Of a DNA stretch of 46,846 nucleotides, positions 36,774 through 46,640 are shown one piece after another (position 1 is the first letter of the stretch; each line of letters opens with the position of its first letter). The position numbers and the translations under genes are program-made. The stretch is taken from contig CAZONM010000003.1 of the NCBI GenBank assembly GCA_964580865.1, positions 1-46,846 on the forward strand, read 5' to 3'. The DNA comes from JACOUT01 sp964580865 (lineage in GTDB: Bacteria > Myxococcota > UBA727 > VGSZ01). A model generated the notes under the pieces. The model saw only the letters and a program-made list of their open reading frames with translations. It was not told the origin of the DNA and did no database searches.

Positions 36774-37313
36774 ATGTCGAAGAAGCCCCCCGGCACGACC
36801 GACGCCCCCGAGCTCCGCTTCAGCGCAGACGAGGAGGCGAAGCTCAAGCTCGTGAATGACGACATACGGGCGCTCGAGAAGGCACACGGCTTCCATCCGG
36901 CGCTCGCGCAGGTCGTGCAGCTGTGCACCAACGACGCCGGCAAGCCGTGGGCCGAGCGGCTCAGCCCCGAGCGCGAGCGCGCCATCAGGGAGCTCGTGGC
37001 CGAGGCCCACGCCGCGGGCACCGCGCGCCAGGCGGTGTGGGATCTCTTGCGGCTCTCCGCTTGGCTCGACCACGACCAGCGCGCGGGCCTGCCCGCCTAC
37101 CAGCTGATGAGCCTGCTCAACGACGCCATCATCGAGTACCAGCTGGCGCCCGCGCGCGGCCCCGACGCGCAGTTCGCGGGTACCGAGGTCGCCGCCGACA
37201 AGAAGCGCGCCGCGCTAGGGCAGGACGGCCAAGCGCTGCCCGCCAAGGTGGGCGACAAGGCGCCCGAGGGCAGTGTGACGCTCGACAAGATCGTGCCGCG
37301 GCGCCGCATCTGA
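36774..37313 (+). CDS. hypothetical protein, orphan operon gene 1
   Basis: The 179-residue product is soluble and helical, without signal peptide or membrane helix. The middle (PERERAIRELVAEAHAAGTARQAVWDLLRLSAWLDHDQRAGLPAYQLMSLLNDAI) looks like a helical bundle. The final 50 residues are low-complexity (AADKKRAALGQDGQALPAKVGDKAPE) and end with the basic tail PRRRI. AGGAG lies 7 nt before the ATG. It is followed after 43 nt by orphan gene 2 and is likely the first gene of the run. I recognise no family. Confidence 0.65.
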   Translation: MSKKPPGTTDAPELRFSADEEAKLKLVNDDIRALEKAHGFHPALAQVVQLCTNDAGKPWAERLSPERERAIRELVAEAHAAGTARQAVWDLLRLSAWLDHDQRAGLPAYQLMSLLNDAIIEYQLAPARGPDAQFAGTEVAADKKRAALGQDGQALPAKVGDKAPEGSVTLDKIVPRRRI

Positions 37314-37356
37314 CCGACGCACGATCCGGTATGCTGTCAGCCTCTCGGAGGCGGCC

Positions 37357-37668
37357 ATGGGTCTCATCTCGCGAGTCGTGAACGGTGCCATCCACGGGCT
37401 CACCGCCACGGGGCGCGCCGCGTTCACGCCCTTCACCTACGCCTGGGACATGGGCAAGACCGCGCTCAACGCGCTCGGCAAGCTCGGCCAGCTCGACGTC
37501 GGGGGCGCCACCAAGGAGCTCATCGGCGGGACCATCAAGAACACGGCGCGCGCCGGCCTCAACGTGGCCGAGGGCGGCATGCCGGCCCTGGCGTTCGCCG
37601 AGGGCTTCGTGCGCGACAAGTCCTCCACCGCCGACATCGCCAAGCAGGTCGCCACCAAGATCGTCTAG
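37357..37668 (+). CDS. hypothetical protein, orphan operon gene 2
   Basis: The 103-residue product is Ala/Gly-rich and helical with weakly amphipathic segments (GKTALNALGKLGQLDVGGATKELIGGTIKNTARAGLNV). It has no signal peptide and no cysteine. GGAGG directly precedes the ATG. It is 67 nt from gene 3. I do not recognise a family. The amphipathic Gly-rich pattern resembles that of proteins that interact with membranes. Confidence 0.55.
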   Translation: MGLISRVVNGAIHGLTATGRAAFTPFTYAWDMGKTALNALGKLGQLDVGGATKELIGGTIKNTARAGLNVAEGGMPALAFAEGFVRDKSSTADIAKQVATKIV

Positions 37669-37735
37669 ATCGCCGTCGACGGCACGGGCGGCGCCAGCGG
37701 CGGGACGACGAGCATCGGTTTCACGGAGAGCACCC

Positions 37736-38665
37736 ATGGCCACGGTCACCGGCAAGCAGCCACCGAGCACCCGCATCGCGGACACCACGGCTGGTAAGCG
37801 ATTGCACGCGAACGCCGGCGACAAGCCGACCGGCGCCGGCGCGACCACCGCGGCGGACTCGAGCTTCCCCGTCATCACCGCCGACGAGCGCGACGACGCG
37901 ACCCACCGCAGCATCTCGCGCTCCACGCGCACCATCGGCGCGGACCGCGGGCACTCGAGGGGCGACCCGCCGCTGCCACAGGGACAGGGGGGGAGCGCCA
38001 GCCTGTACGCCGCCGGTGACGACGTGACGCCCGCGCCGGAGGACGTGCTCGACGCCAGGGACGGCCAACTTCGACAGGCGCACCTCGCGGCGCGCGCCGT
38101 GGTCCACGCCGCCGATGGGGCCCACGGCGTGGAGCACGCCCTGCACCTCACCGAGCAGACCGGGCACGCCATCGAGACTACGCACCACCTGCGCCACGCG
38201 CAGGTGGCCCAGGCCGAGGCCAAGGGGGGCGCGCACCACGGCGGGCACCACCGAGGCGGCCTGCTGCTCGGCGGCGCGGTGAGCGTGGCGCTCATTCCGG
38301 GCGCCACCTACTTCGCGGCCAAGGACGTGAAGAAGGCCATTGACGACACCACGGCCGAGAACGTCACCATGGCGGCGGGCTCGGTGGGCTTCGCGACGTC
38401 ACTCACCATCGGCGCGGCCAAGTCGGGCATGGCGCTCGCGAAGGTCGGCGCGCGCTTCACGCCGGGGCTCAACGTCGCGGCTGCTGCCGCCGACGCGGTG
38501 TGGGCCGCGGGCGTGATGGCGGACTCGAAGGCGAGCACGAGCAAGAAGGTGGCCGCGGGCATCGCCGCGCTCGGCTCGGCGGTCTCGGCCACCAACATCC
38601 CGATCGCCAGTCAGCTCGGCGCGGCGGTCGCGACCGGCGGCACCCTCTTGTCCACGTTCCTGTGA
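37736..38665 (+). CDS. hypothetical Ala/Gly-rich protein with His-rich hinge, orphan operon gene 3
   Basis: The 309-residue product has a disordered N-terminal half, then a His-rich helical stretch (HGVEHALHLTEQTGHAIETTHHLRHAQVAQ...HHGGHHRGG). A hydrophobic C-terminal half follows with glycine-zipper-like segments: GGLLLGGAVSVALIPGATYF, VTMAAGSVGFATSLTIGAAKSG and KVAAGIAALGSAVSATN. There is no Sec signal peptide. This layout, a soluble leader and Gly/Ala-rich hydrophobic tail, is seen in some secreted membrane-disrupting proteins, but the function is unknown. GGAGAG precedes the ATG. Gene 4 starts 20 nt after its stop. Confidence 0.6.
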   Translation: MATVTGKQPPSTRIADTTAGKRLHANAGDKPTGAGATTAADSSFPVITADERDDATHRSISRSTRTIGADRGHSRGDPPLPQGQGGSASLYAAGDDVTPAPEDVLDARDGQLRQAHLAARAVVHAADGAHGVEHALHLTEQTGHAIETTHHLRHAQVAQAEAKGGAHHGGHHRGGLLLGGAVSVALIPGATYFAAKDVKKAIDDTTAENVTMAAGSVGFATSLTIGAAKSGMALAKVGARFTPGLNVAAAAADAVWAAGVMADSKASTSKKVAAGIAALGSAVSATNIPIASQLGAAVATGGTLLSTFL

Positions 38666-38684
38666 GCCCGACGGGTCCGCTGGC

Positions 38685-39389
38685 ATGAGCAAAGATGCGA
38701 CGGGCGCGCACCGAGTGGTCGACATCGTCACGGTGGCGCGCGGCAAGCCAGTCCGCGGCGGTGCGCGCCGGGGCCTGCCGCTCGACGCCCTCGAGCCCCC
38801 GCTGCGCGAGGCGCTCGTCAAGACGGGCAACGGCACCGTCAGCCGGGTCGAGGTGACCCTCGCGACCGATCACCCCGACCCCGCCTTGCGCGGCGTCGCC
38901 GCGGTGCTCTTGGTGCGCGTGCGCCGCGCGGACGCACCGCCGCCACCGGAGCTCGCGCCGCCCGCCCTCTCGCCGGAGGCGATGCGGGCGGTCGACGCGC
39001 TCGCCGACCGCCTGGGCGTGGTGATCACCCCTGGTGACGTCGACGCCGAGATCGAGGCGCGCTGGCGGCGCCTGGAGGAGCCGACGCTGGTGGAGCTCAA
39101 GCTCGACCCCGCGCTGCGGCGCGAGGCGCTGAGCCTGTGGCTCACCGACCCCGCCATGCGCGCGGAGATCGAGGAGCGCCTGCGACGCTCGCTCGCGCTC
39201 CTGCGAAGCGCCCCGAAGCAGCTCGAAGCTGCGCGCGTGGAGCTCTTTCTCCACGAGCTCGCGGCCGCCGCGCACGTCTCGCTCACGGAGCTGAAGGGCG
39301 CGCTCAAGGTCGACCGTGGGCTCGCCGCCGCGGCGGAGCGCCTGCTGCTCGAGCGCGCCGCGCTCGAACAGCTCGGCGTCACCCGGTGA
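38685..39389 (+). CDS. hypothetical helical protein, orphan operon gene 4
   Basis: The 234-residue product is mostly helical from residue 95 on. The segment ITPGDVDAEIEARWRRLEEPTLVELKLDPALRREALSLWLTDP resembles the substrate-cradling helices of trigger factor or SurA, so a chaperone role for the neighbouring gene 3 is conceivable. That is inference from local similarity only. There is no signal peptide. The Shine-Dalgarno is weak, and the gene lies 19 nt after gene 3, so coupling is likely. It converges on the glycosyltransferase with a 31-nt gap. Confidence 0.6.
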   Translation: MSKDATGAHRVVDIVTVARGKPVRGGARRGLPLDALEPPLREALVKTGNGTVSRVEVTLATDHPDPALRGVAAVLLVRVRRADAPPPPELAPPALSPEAMRAVDALADRLGVVITPGDVDAEIEARWRRLEEPTLVELKLDPALRREALSLWLTDPAMRAEIEERLRRSLALLRSAPKQLEAARVELFLHELAAAAHVSLTELKGALKVDRGLAAAAERLLLERAALEQLGVTR

Positions 39390-39420
39390 GGCGCGCACGG
39401 AGTCAGGCTGCGGCGGGAGC

Positions 39421-40713
39421 TCAGTGGCTCGGCAGCGGCAAGTTCGGGCGCGGGCCGCGTCCAAGCACCCAGTCGTACACGGTGGCGATCTGCTCCGCCT
39501 TGCGCGCCCACGTGAACGACCGCTCGACGGCGGCGACGCACTGGGCGGACAGCGTGTCGACGCGTCGGGGATCGCGAACCAGCCCCTCGAGCTCAGCGCG
39601 GAACCGCGTGACCAGCTGGTCGCGCGGAGCGATGGGGATCGCGATCCCGGTGTCGGGCGTGACGAGCTCGCCCGGTCCGCCGTACTTGACGACGACGGGC
39701 ACCACGCCAGCGGCCATCGCTTCGAGCACAACCCCACCACCGAATTCGCGCAGGCTCGGAAACGCGAGCACGTCTGCCTGCGCGATCCGCTCGGGCACGA
39801 GCTTGTGCTCGAGCCAGCCCGCCATGGTCACCGCGCCCTCGACGTGGTGGGCGCGCACCAGCGTCTCGAGGTGTGCGCGCTCGGGGCCGTCGCCGATGAT
39901 CTCGAGCGTCGCATCACCGCGCGCCAGCATCGGCGCTGCGGCGTCGATGACGATGTCGGCGGCCTTGAAGGGCACGAGCCGTCCGACGAAGACGAGTTTG
40001 AGCGGGCGCTGCGCGGTGTGAGCCCGCCGCCACCGGAACTTGCGCGGATCGATGCCGTTCTCCGGCACGTAGAAGCAGCGGCCCTGCACCGCGCGCGGCA
40101 TCTCCTCCCACGTCCAGCGCGACGCAGCGATGATGGCCGCGGCGTTCGCGCGCGTTTGGCGCGCGTACGGCAGGAGCTTGTAGATGGCGCGAACGTGGCT
40201 CAGCCACTCGCGTTCGGCATGGCGGCGGTCGTCATAGCCCTTGGGCCACGGGACACCGCCGTTGAGCGGGCCAATCACGAACGGGACCCCGATGCGTTTG
40301 CACTTGTGCGCGATGGGGCTTGGGATTGTGGGCGACAGCGGCGTCACCCGGTGCACGATGTCGAACGCGCCGCGCTTGAGCCGGTCCTTGAACCGCCGCC
40401 ACGCGAGGTGCTCGAAGTAGTAGTGCGACGGGGCGGTCACGGCCATGAGCGTGGTCCAGCCTTTGTTGGCGCCGCCGCGCACCGCCTCCGCGAGCCGGTA
40501 CAAGCCGGCAGCGACCGCCTCGGAGTCGATCGATGTGAAGTCGACGCCCTCGTGCCAGCCCTGCCGCAGGATCGCCTCGCGATTCCTGACTTGCGTGACG
40601 AGATGGATATCCGCGACGTCACGGAGGGCTTCCACCACCTGCCACCCCACGAGCGGCACGCTGACCCACTCCGGGTTGCACGCCTCGGCGATGACGAGGA
40701 TTCGTGGTCGCAC
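39421..40713 (-). CDS. family 4 glycosyltransferase
   Basis: The 430-residue protein is a GT-B retaining glycosyltransferase. Its C-terminal lobe contains RPLKLVFVGRLVPFKAADIVIDAA, then LEIIGDGPERAHLETLV and the EX7E nucleotide-sugar motif at Glu323-Glu331 (EFGGGVVLEAMAAG). The N-terminal lobe begins PRILVIAEACNPEW. The start is a GTG at 40713, close to where family proteins begin. An in-frame ATG at 40821 adds an arginine-rich extension unlike the family. The donor and acceptor are unknown. It follows a secreted glycosidase-like gene on the same strand, as in polysaccharide clusters. Confidence 0.85.
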   Translation of the reverse strand: MRPRILVIAEACNPEWVSVPLVGWQVVEALRDVADIHLVTQVRNREAILRQGWHEGVDFTSIDSEAVAAGLYRLAEAVRGGANKGWTTLMAVTAPSHYYFEHLAWRRFKDRLKRGAFDIVHRVTPLSPTIPSPIAHKCKRIGVPFVIGPLNGGVPWPKGYDDRRHAEREWLSHVRAIYKLLPYARQTRANAAAIIAASRWTWEEMPRAVQGRCFYVPENGIDPRKFRWRRAHTAQRPLKLVFVGRLVPFKAADIVIDAAAPMLARGDATLEIIGDGPERAHLETLVRAHHVEGAVTMAGWLEHKLVPERIAQADVLAFPSLREFGGGVVLEAMAAGVVPVVVKYGGPGELVTPDTGIAIPIAPRDQLVTRFRAELEGLVRDPRRVDTLSAQCVAAVERSFTWARKAEQIATVYDWVLGRGPRPNLPLPSH

Positions 40714-40827
40714 GACCGCACGATTCCACGGTGCCCGCCTCGGTGTACAGCGTGCAGCGCGACGACGTGGGTCCGCCGCGGCCGGGATGACCGACGTCGT
40801 CCGCGGGTGACGGCGACGCATGGAGCG

Positions 40828-42540
40828 TCAGCGCGCCGCCCACGCGACCGCGGCGCGGTGCTTCGGGTGCGCCCGATCGGTGAGGGTCCTCGCGTTGGCC
40901 CAGGCGCTGCTGGCGCCGATGCCTCCCCACACGTGGAAGATCGTACCGCCGGCCGCGGCGAAGCCCTCGAAGAGGTCGCGATAGAGCTCCTCCATCCGCG
41001 GGTCGTTCCCCACCTCGATGAGGAACTCCTTGATCACGGGGTCGTTGCCATGATCGAAGTGGGTCCCACCCTCGTAGGCGATGAGCTCGAGCCCGCGCTG
41101 CTGTGCGATGGTGCGATATCGCTGGAAGCGCTCGATCGTGTTCCTCAAGCTGTCGGCGTCGCGGGGCGTGACCGCGGTGTCGCCATTCTTCAGCCCAGGC
41201 ACATCGCCGACGCGAAGCTGCCGAAACGCCTGCTGCAGCGCGAACTCCTTGCCCTTGGCGAGCCACCCCTTGATGGTGTCCGCGTTCTCCGGTCGTTGGA
41301 GGAAGCCGCTGAAATAGCCCGTGATGGCGACGGCGTCGGCGCTGCGGAAGCATGGTGCGTGGCCGCTCTTCGCCCAACGCGGGCAGTCGAGTGACGCGTT
41401 GGCGACGTCCACCCACCCCGTCTGCGGCGCGATGACGCAACGCATGCGATGGTGTTGGCCCTCGAACACCTTCTTCCAGATGGTGCACATCTGCGAAGCG
41501 CGCATGCCCATGAACTGGAGCCACGCGGTGCCCTCGCCGGGCCACAGGCGTTCTCCCTCGAGTCGCGCGTACGTGGCCTGGGGGAAGCCCCAGTTCCACA
41601 CCTCGTTCGAGTACTCGACCGTGGCCACGAGGCCGGGCGGCAACGTGTCGCGCACGACCTCGGCGAAGCCGCGCAGGTACTCGTCCGACGCCCGCGTCGG
41701 CATGTTGAAGTAGGGATGCGCGTGCAGCTGCTTGGCCAGCTCCACCTGCACTTCGACGGGGTAGCCGGTCTGGGTGACGCCCAGCTCGGGGCGGCTGGGA
41801 TCGATGAACTGACTGAGCCATCCGACCTGCGTCGGCCTCGAGCGCTCGCTCCAGCGCAAGCCCTGAGAGTCCGTCATGGAGTTGGTGAGGGCCCAGTCCA
41901 TGAAGCGCAGCGACCGGTAGGGCGCGAGGAGCGCGAGGAAGTCTGGGTTGAAGATCTTCCCCTGCGCGTGCAGCGCGACCCGATCCTCACGGACGACGGT
42001 GATGTCCCGGACGTGGTTGCCGACGCGACGCGGGTCCGTCGAGCTCACGGTGATCCACACGTTCTCCGGGCCGCCGAGGAACCGCACGCGACCCGGCGCC
42101 TTGTCGATGACGCGCGCGCCGCCAACGCCCACGTCGCCCTCACCGGTCCACCGCATCACCCAGACGTGGCCGACGAAGCCGTCGCCACCGTTCGTGTGCA
42201 CGATGGACGTGATCGCCTCCTCGTTGCCGAGGTCGACCGGCCAACCTTGGGCGTCCAGCTTGGCGCCGAGCGGTCGGCCTGCGACGGCGCCGGCCCACGG
42301 CCGCGCGTCACGCATCAAGTCGAGAAACGGCAGGGCCTCCGACCAGTCGCCGGGAAAGTCGAGGTTGTAGCCAAGGATCAGCGGCTTGGTCGGCTCCGCG
42401 CGTGGGCCGGCTCGCGTGGCGTCGGCGTCGCCGGCCGCGTCGGCGCGGGCGTGGCAGCAAGGCGCGCCGATCCCGAGGATGGTGATGAGCGCCGCATGAC
42501 CCGCGGCGACCGTGACCCGAGGAAGCCTTCCGCCAGCCAC
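40828..42540 (-). CDS. secreted glycosidase-like protein (clan A pattern)
   Basis: The 570-residue product has an N-terminal signal (VTVAAGHAALITILGIGAPCC, either Sec or lipoprotein). A catalytic-type TIM barrel follows. The acid/base motif is Glu313 in VEYSNEVWNWGFPQ and the nucleophile context is Glu490 in LIAYEGGTHFD, the clan A strand 4 and 7 pattern. The GTG start at 42540 has GGAGG 7 nt upstream and is preferred. The segment before the barrel (ILGYNLDFPGDWSEALPFLDLM) is typical of cellulose-binding-associated glycosidases I have seen, but the substrate is unknown. It lies 31 nt downstream of fumarase and upstream of the glycosyltransferase, possibly as one transcript. Confidence 0.75.
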   Translation of the reverse strand: MAGGRLPRVTVAAGHAALITILGIGAPCCHARADAAGDADATRAGPRAEPTKPLILGYNLDFPGDWSEALPFLDLMRDARPWAGAVAGRPLGAKLDAQGWPVDLGNEEAITSIVHTNGGDGFVGHVWVMRWTGEGDVGVGGARVIDKAPGRVRFLGGPENVWITVSSTDPRRVGNHVRDITVVREDRVALHAQGKIFNPDFLALLAPYRSLRFMDWALTNSMTDSQGLRWSERSRPTQVGWLSQFIDPSRPELGVTQTGYPVEVQVELAKQLHAHPYFNMPTRASDEYLRGFAEVVRDTLPPGLVATVEYSNEVWNWGFPQATYARLEGERLWPGEGTAWLQFMGMRASQMCTIWKKVFEGQHHRMRCVIAPQTGWVDVANASLDCPRWAKSGHAPCFRSADAVAITGYFSGFLQRPENADTIKGWLAKGKEFALQQAFRQLRVGDVPGLKNGDTAVTPRDADSLRNTIERFQRYRTIAQQRGLELIAYEGGTHFDHGNDPVIKEFLIEVGNDPRMEELYRDLFEGFAAAGGTIFHVWGGIGASSAWANARTLTDRAHPKHRAAVAWAAR

Positions 42541-42571
42541 GCAAACACCTCCGGCGCCGCCGACCGCGATC

Positions 42572-44239
<1,668 letters not shown>

Positions 44240-44343
44240 GGCCACGGGCTACCCCCGCCGAAACCGCCTTGCCAGGCCCTCCACGGTGCCCTAGGAGATC
44301 GTCCGCACCGCCGAGAGGCGGCACAGATCGAAGGACGTTACGC

Positions 44344-44649
44344 ATGGCAACCACTGCCTGGATCGCGAAGGCCGGACGTAAGGCCGACATGGTGAAGCGC
44401 CACAAGGCCAAGCGCGATGCGCTCAAGGCCAAGATCATCGACCCCTCGCTCAACGAGGACGAGAAGCGCGACGCGATGTTCGCCCTCAACAAGATGGCCA
44501 AGAACGGCTCACCCGTGCGCATCCGTCGTCGCTGCGGCGCCACCGGCAACCCGCGCGCCAACTACCGCAAGTTCAACCTGAACCGCATCCGGTTCCGCAA
44601 GATGGCGCTCGAGGGCCTCCTCCCGGGCGTCACCAAGGCGTCCTGGTAA
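44344..44649 (+). CDS. rpsN: 30S ribosomal protein S14, zinc-independent form
   Basis: The 101-residue protein is S14, which binds 16S rRNA in the head of the small subunit. The C-terminal signature RRRCGATGNPRANYRKFNLNRIRFRKMALEGLLPGVTKASW is diagnostic. It is the long form, with a single Cys and no CXXC pairs, so it does not bind zinc. It stands alone between fumA and fabH instead of within the spc ribosomal operon, as is usual for the alternative zinc-free S14. GAAGGA lies 8 nt before the ATG. A short hairpin CCGCC-GAGA-GGCGG (44308-44321) lies in the leader. A terminator follows the stop. Confidence 0.95.
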   Translation: MATTAWIAKAGRKADMVKRHKAKRDALKAKIIDPSLNEDEKRDAMFALNKMAKNGSPVRIRRRCGATGNPRANYRKFNLNRIRFRKMALEGLLPGVTKASW

Positions 44650-44708
44650 CAGCCGCCCCATCGGCGAGCGCGTGCGCGACCACCCGGTAGGGGGTCGCGA
44701 CGCACCAC

Positions 44709-44745
44709 GGCCCGGCGCGCCAGGAATGGCCCCGCCGGGTCTTTT
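44709..44745 (+). terminator. rho-independent terminator after rpsN
   Basis: A GG-CCCGGCG stem pairs with CGCCGGG-TC across a 15-nt loop and is followed directly by TCTTTTCGTTT. The T-rich tail on the plus strand makes this the clearest intrinsic terminator in the window. Confidence 0.7.
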
Positions 44746-44801
44746 CGTTTACGGAACCGCGGCGCACAACGCCACGGAGCAGCTCGACGAGCGAGGACCT
44801 C

Positions 44802-45833
44802 ATGCCGCGCGCCTACATCGCGGGGACCGGGCACTACGCCCCCCCGAACGTCGTCACCAACCAGGACCTGGTGGACAAGTACAAGATCGACACCACCAAC
44901 GAGTGGATCGTGCAGCGCACGGGCATCGAGGCGCGCCACTTCGCCGCCGACGGCGTCGGCCCCTCCGACCTCGGCTATGAGGCCGCGCAGATGGCGCTGG
45001 GGCGCGCGGGGCTCACCGCCGCCGACGTCGACCTCATCGTCTTCGCCACGCTCTCACCCGAGCACGCGTTCCCGGGGTCGGGCTGCTACCTGCAGGCCCG
45101 CCTCGGCATCCCCGGCGTGCCAGCCTTGGACGTCCGGAACCAGTGCTCGGGCTTCCTCTACGCGCTCGCCGCCGCCAAGGGCTTCGTCGAGACCGGCATG
45201 TCGAAGACCTGCCTGGTGGTGGGCGGCGAGCGCCACTCGAGCGGCCTCGACCTGACCACCGAGGGCCGCCAGGTGGCCTGCCTCTTCGGCGACGGCGCCG
45301 GCGCCGTGGTGCTGCGCGCCACCAGCGACGAGGACTTCGCGGCCGGCCGCGGCATCCGCTGGATGAACCTGGGCGCCGACGGCCGCTTCGCCGACGCGCT
45401 CTCCCAGAAGGTCTGGGACAACCGCCACGCGCCGTTCATCCCGAAGGACCCGGTCACGGGCAAGGGCATCGTCGAGAAGGACATGTTCTGGTGCCACATG
45501 GACGGCAAGCAGGTGTTCAAGAACGCTGTCGAGAAGATGATCCTCTCGGTCATGGGCATGTGCATGGAGAACCAGCTCGAGCCCAACGACCTCGACCTCG
45601 TGGTGTGCCACCAGGCCAACCTGCGCATCAACGAGTACGTGCGCGACCAGCTCGGGCTCAGCCCCGAGAAGGTGCCGAACAACATCCAGCGCTACGGCAA
45701 CACCACCGCCGCCACCATCCCCATCCTGCTCTCCGAGCTCGAGGCCGAGGGGCGCCTCAAGCGCGGCATGAAGGTGGCCATGGTGGCCTTCGGCTCGGGC
45801 TTCACCTGGGGCTCGGCGTACGTCGTGTGGTGA
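44802..45833 (+). CDS. fabH: beta-ketoacyl-ACP synthase III (FabH-like)
   Basis: The 343-residue protein is a KAS III enzyme. The catalytic triad is Cys115 (NQCSGFLYAL), His270 (VVCHQANLRI) and Asn300 (YGNTTAATIPILLSE). It condenses acetyl-CoA (or another acyl-CoA) with malonyl-ACP to start fatty acid synthesis. It also has the DGAGAVVL loop. It could instead be a specialised homologue such as a polyketide or branched-chain initiation KAS III, since no other fab genes are adjacent. GAGGA lies 5 nt before the ATG. The preceding terminator separates it from rpsN. Confidence 0.9.
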   Translation: MPRAYIAGTGHYAPPNVVTNQDLVDKYKIDTTNEWIVQRTGIEARHFAADGVGPSDLGYEAAQMALGRAGLTAADVDLIVFATLSPEHAFPGSGCYLQARLGIPGVPALDVRNQCSGFLYALAAAKGFVETGMSKTCLVVGGERHSSGLDLTTEGRQVACLFGDGAGAVVLRATSDEDFAAGRGIRWMNLGADGRFADALSQKVWDNRHAPFIPKDPVTGKGIVEKDMFWCHMDGKQVFKNAVEKMILSVMGMCMENQLEPNDLDLVVCHQANLRINEYVRDQLGLSPEKVPNNIQRYGNTTAATIPILLSELEAEGRLKRGMKVAMVAFGSGFTWGSAYVVW

Positions 45834-45868
45834 TGGCCTGACGTCGCGCGCGGTTCAGACCGGCGGTG

Positions 45869-46327
45869 TCAGCGTGCGCCCAGCACGGGGCCGCGAGTCT
45901 CGGCCATCTGCTGCTCGACCTCGCGCATGAACCGCTCGCTCTCGGCGCGCATGGCCTCGCGTCGCTCGTCGGCTTTGCGCATGTCCTCGTGGACCTTGGC
46001 AGCGCCGTTGACGACCTCGGAGAAGACGAAGTCAACGACCGAGCCCGTCCTGTTCCACACGCCCGCGAGCCCCGGCCCGCGCACGCCGGCGACGACACGG
46101 CACCCGCCGTCACAATCGACGCCGTAGGAGAAGAGGTCGTTGCAGCCGCTGGCCTGGTACTCGTACGTGTCGCCGGCCTGCGCCATCTTCTTCACGGTCA
46201 CCTCGCCACAGCCGAGGTCTTTGGTGGCCTTGGCCTTGACTAGGTCGTAGGCGGTGTCCTCGGTGGTGCCGGCGGAGCTGCAGGCCGCGAGCGTGAGGGT
46301 GAGCAATGCAAGGGCGCGTGCACGCAT
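45869..46327 (-). CDS. small lipoprotein
   Basis: The 152-residue product has a lipoprotein signal (LLTLTLAACSSAG). Its mature region has four cysteines (GCGEVTVKK, SGCNDLFSYGVDCDGGC) followed by a charged C-terminal helix (KVHEDMRKADERREAMRAESERFMREVEQQM). The Cys part has a CxYxY-like pattern similar to outer-membrane lipoproteins, but no family is recognised. GGAG lies about 7 nt before the ATG. It converges on fabH with a 35-nt gap. Its promoter should lie in the AT-richer stretch around 46360-46400. Confidence 0.75.
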   Translation of the reverse strand: MRARALALLTLTLAACSSAGTTEDTAYDLVKAKATKDLGCGEVTVKKMAQAGDTYEYQASGCNDLFSYGVDCDGGCRVVAGVRGPGLAGVWNRTGSVVDFVFSEVVNGAAKVHEDMRKADERREAMRAESERFMREVEQQMAETRGPVLGAR

Positions 46328-46640
46328 GGCTGATCTCCGAAGCGCCAAGAAGAGCACAGCCAGCGTGGAGGGCAATTCCAAACGAGAGCGTGTTTCGGAA
46401 CTCGGAAAGGCGCCCTCCGGGGCTGAGCGTGACGTCGTCGAACCGCTCCCTCGAGATCGGGGGAGCCCCGGTGGTGCTCGTTGGGACCTCCTCCGATCTC
46501 GGGGAGGCGCGTCGTTTCGCCATGGTTTCACTGGGAGGGGGCACTCGGCGCCGGTATTTCCGGGACACGCTGTAGCCCCCGGGTGAGTACGAGCGATGAC
46601 TCGCGCGGGCGGCCCCGCGCTGGACGCTGGCCGGACCAGC
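46328..46640. other. 313-nt intergenic region with a long stem-loop
   Basis: I find no gene in this stretch between the small lipoprotein and the HAD gene. At 46446-46507 an imperfect inverted repeat (arms about 20 nt, core CGAGATCGGGGGAG against CTCCTCCGATCTCG with one mismatch) could fold a stem-loop. It has no U-tract. It could be a terminator of the HAD gene transcript, although it lies about 140 nt beyond that stop, or a small structured RNA. Confidence 0.45.
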
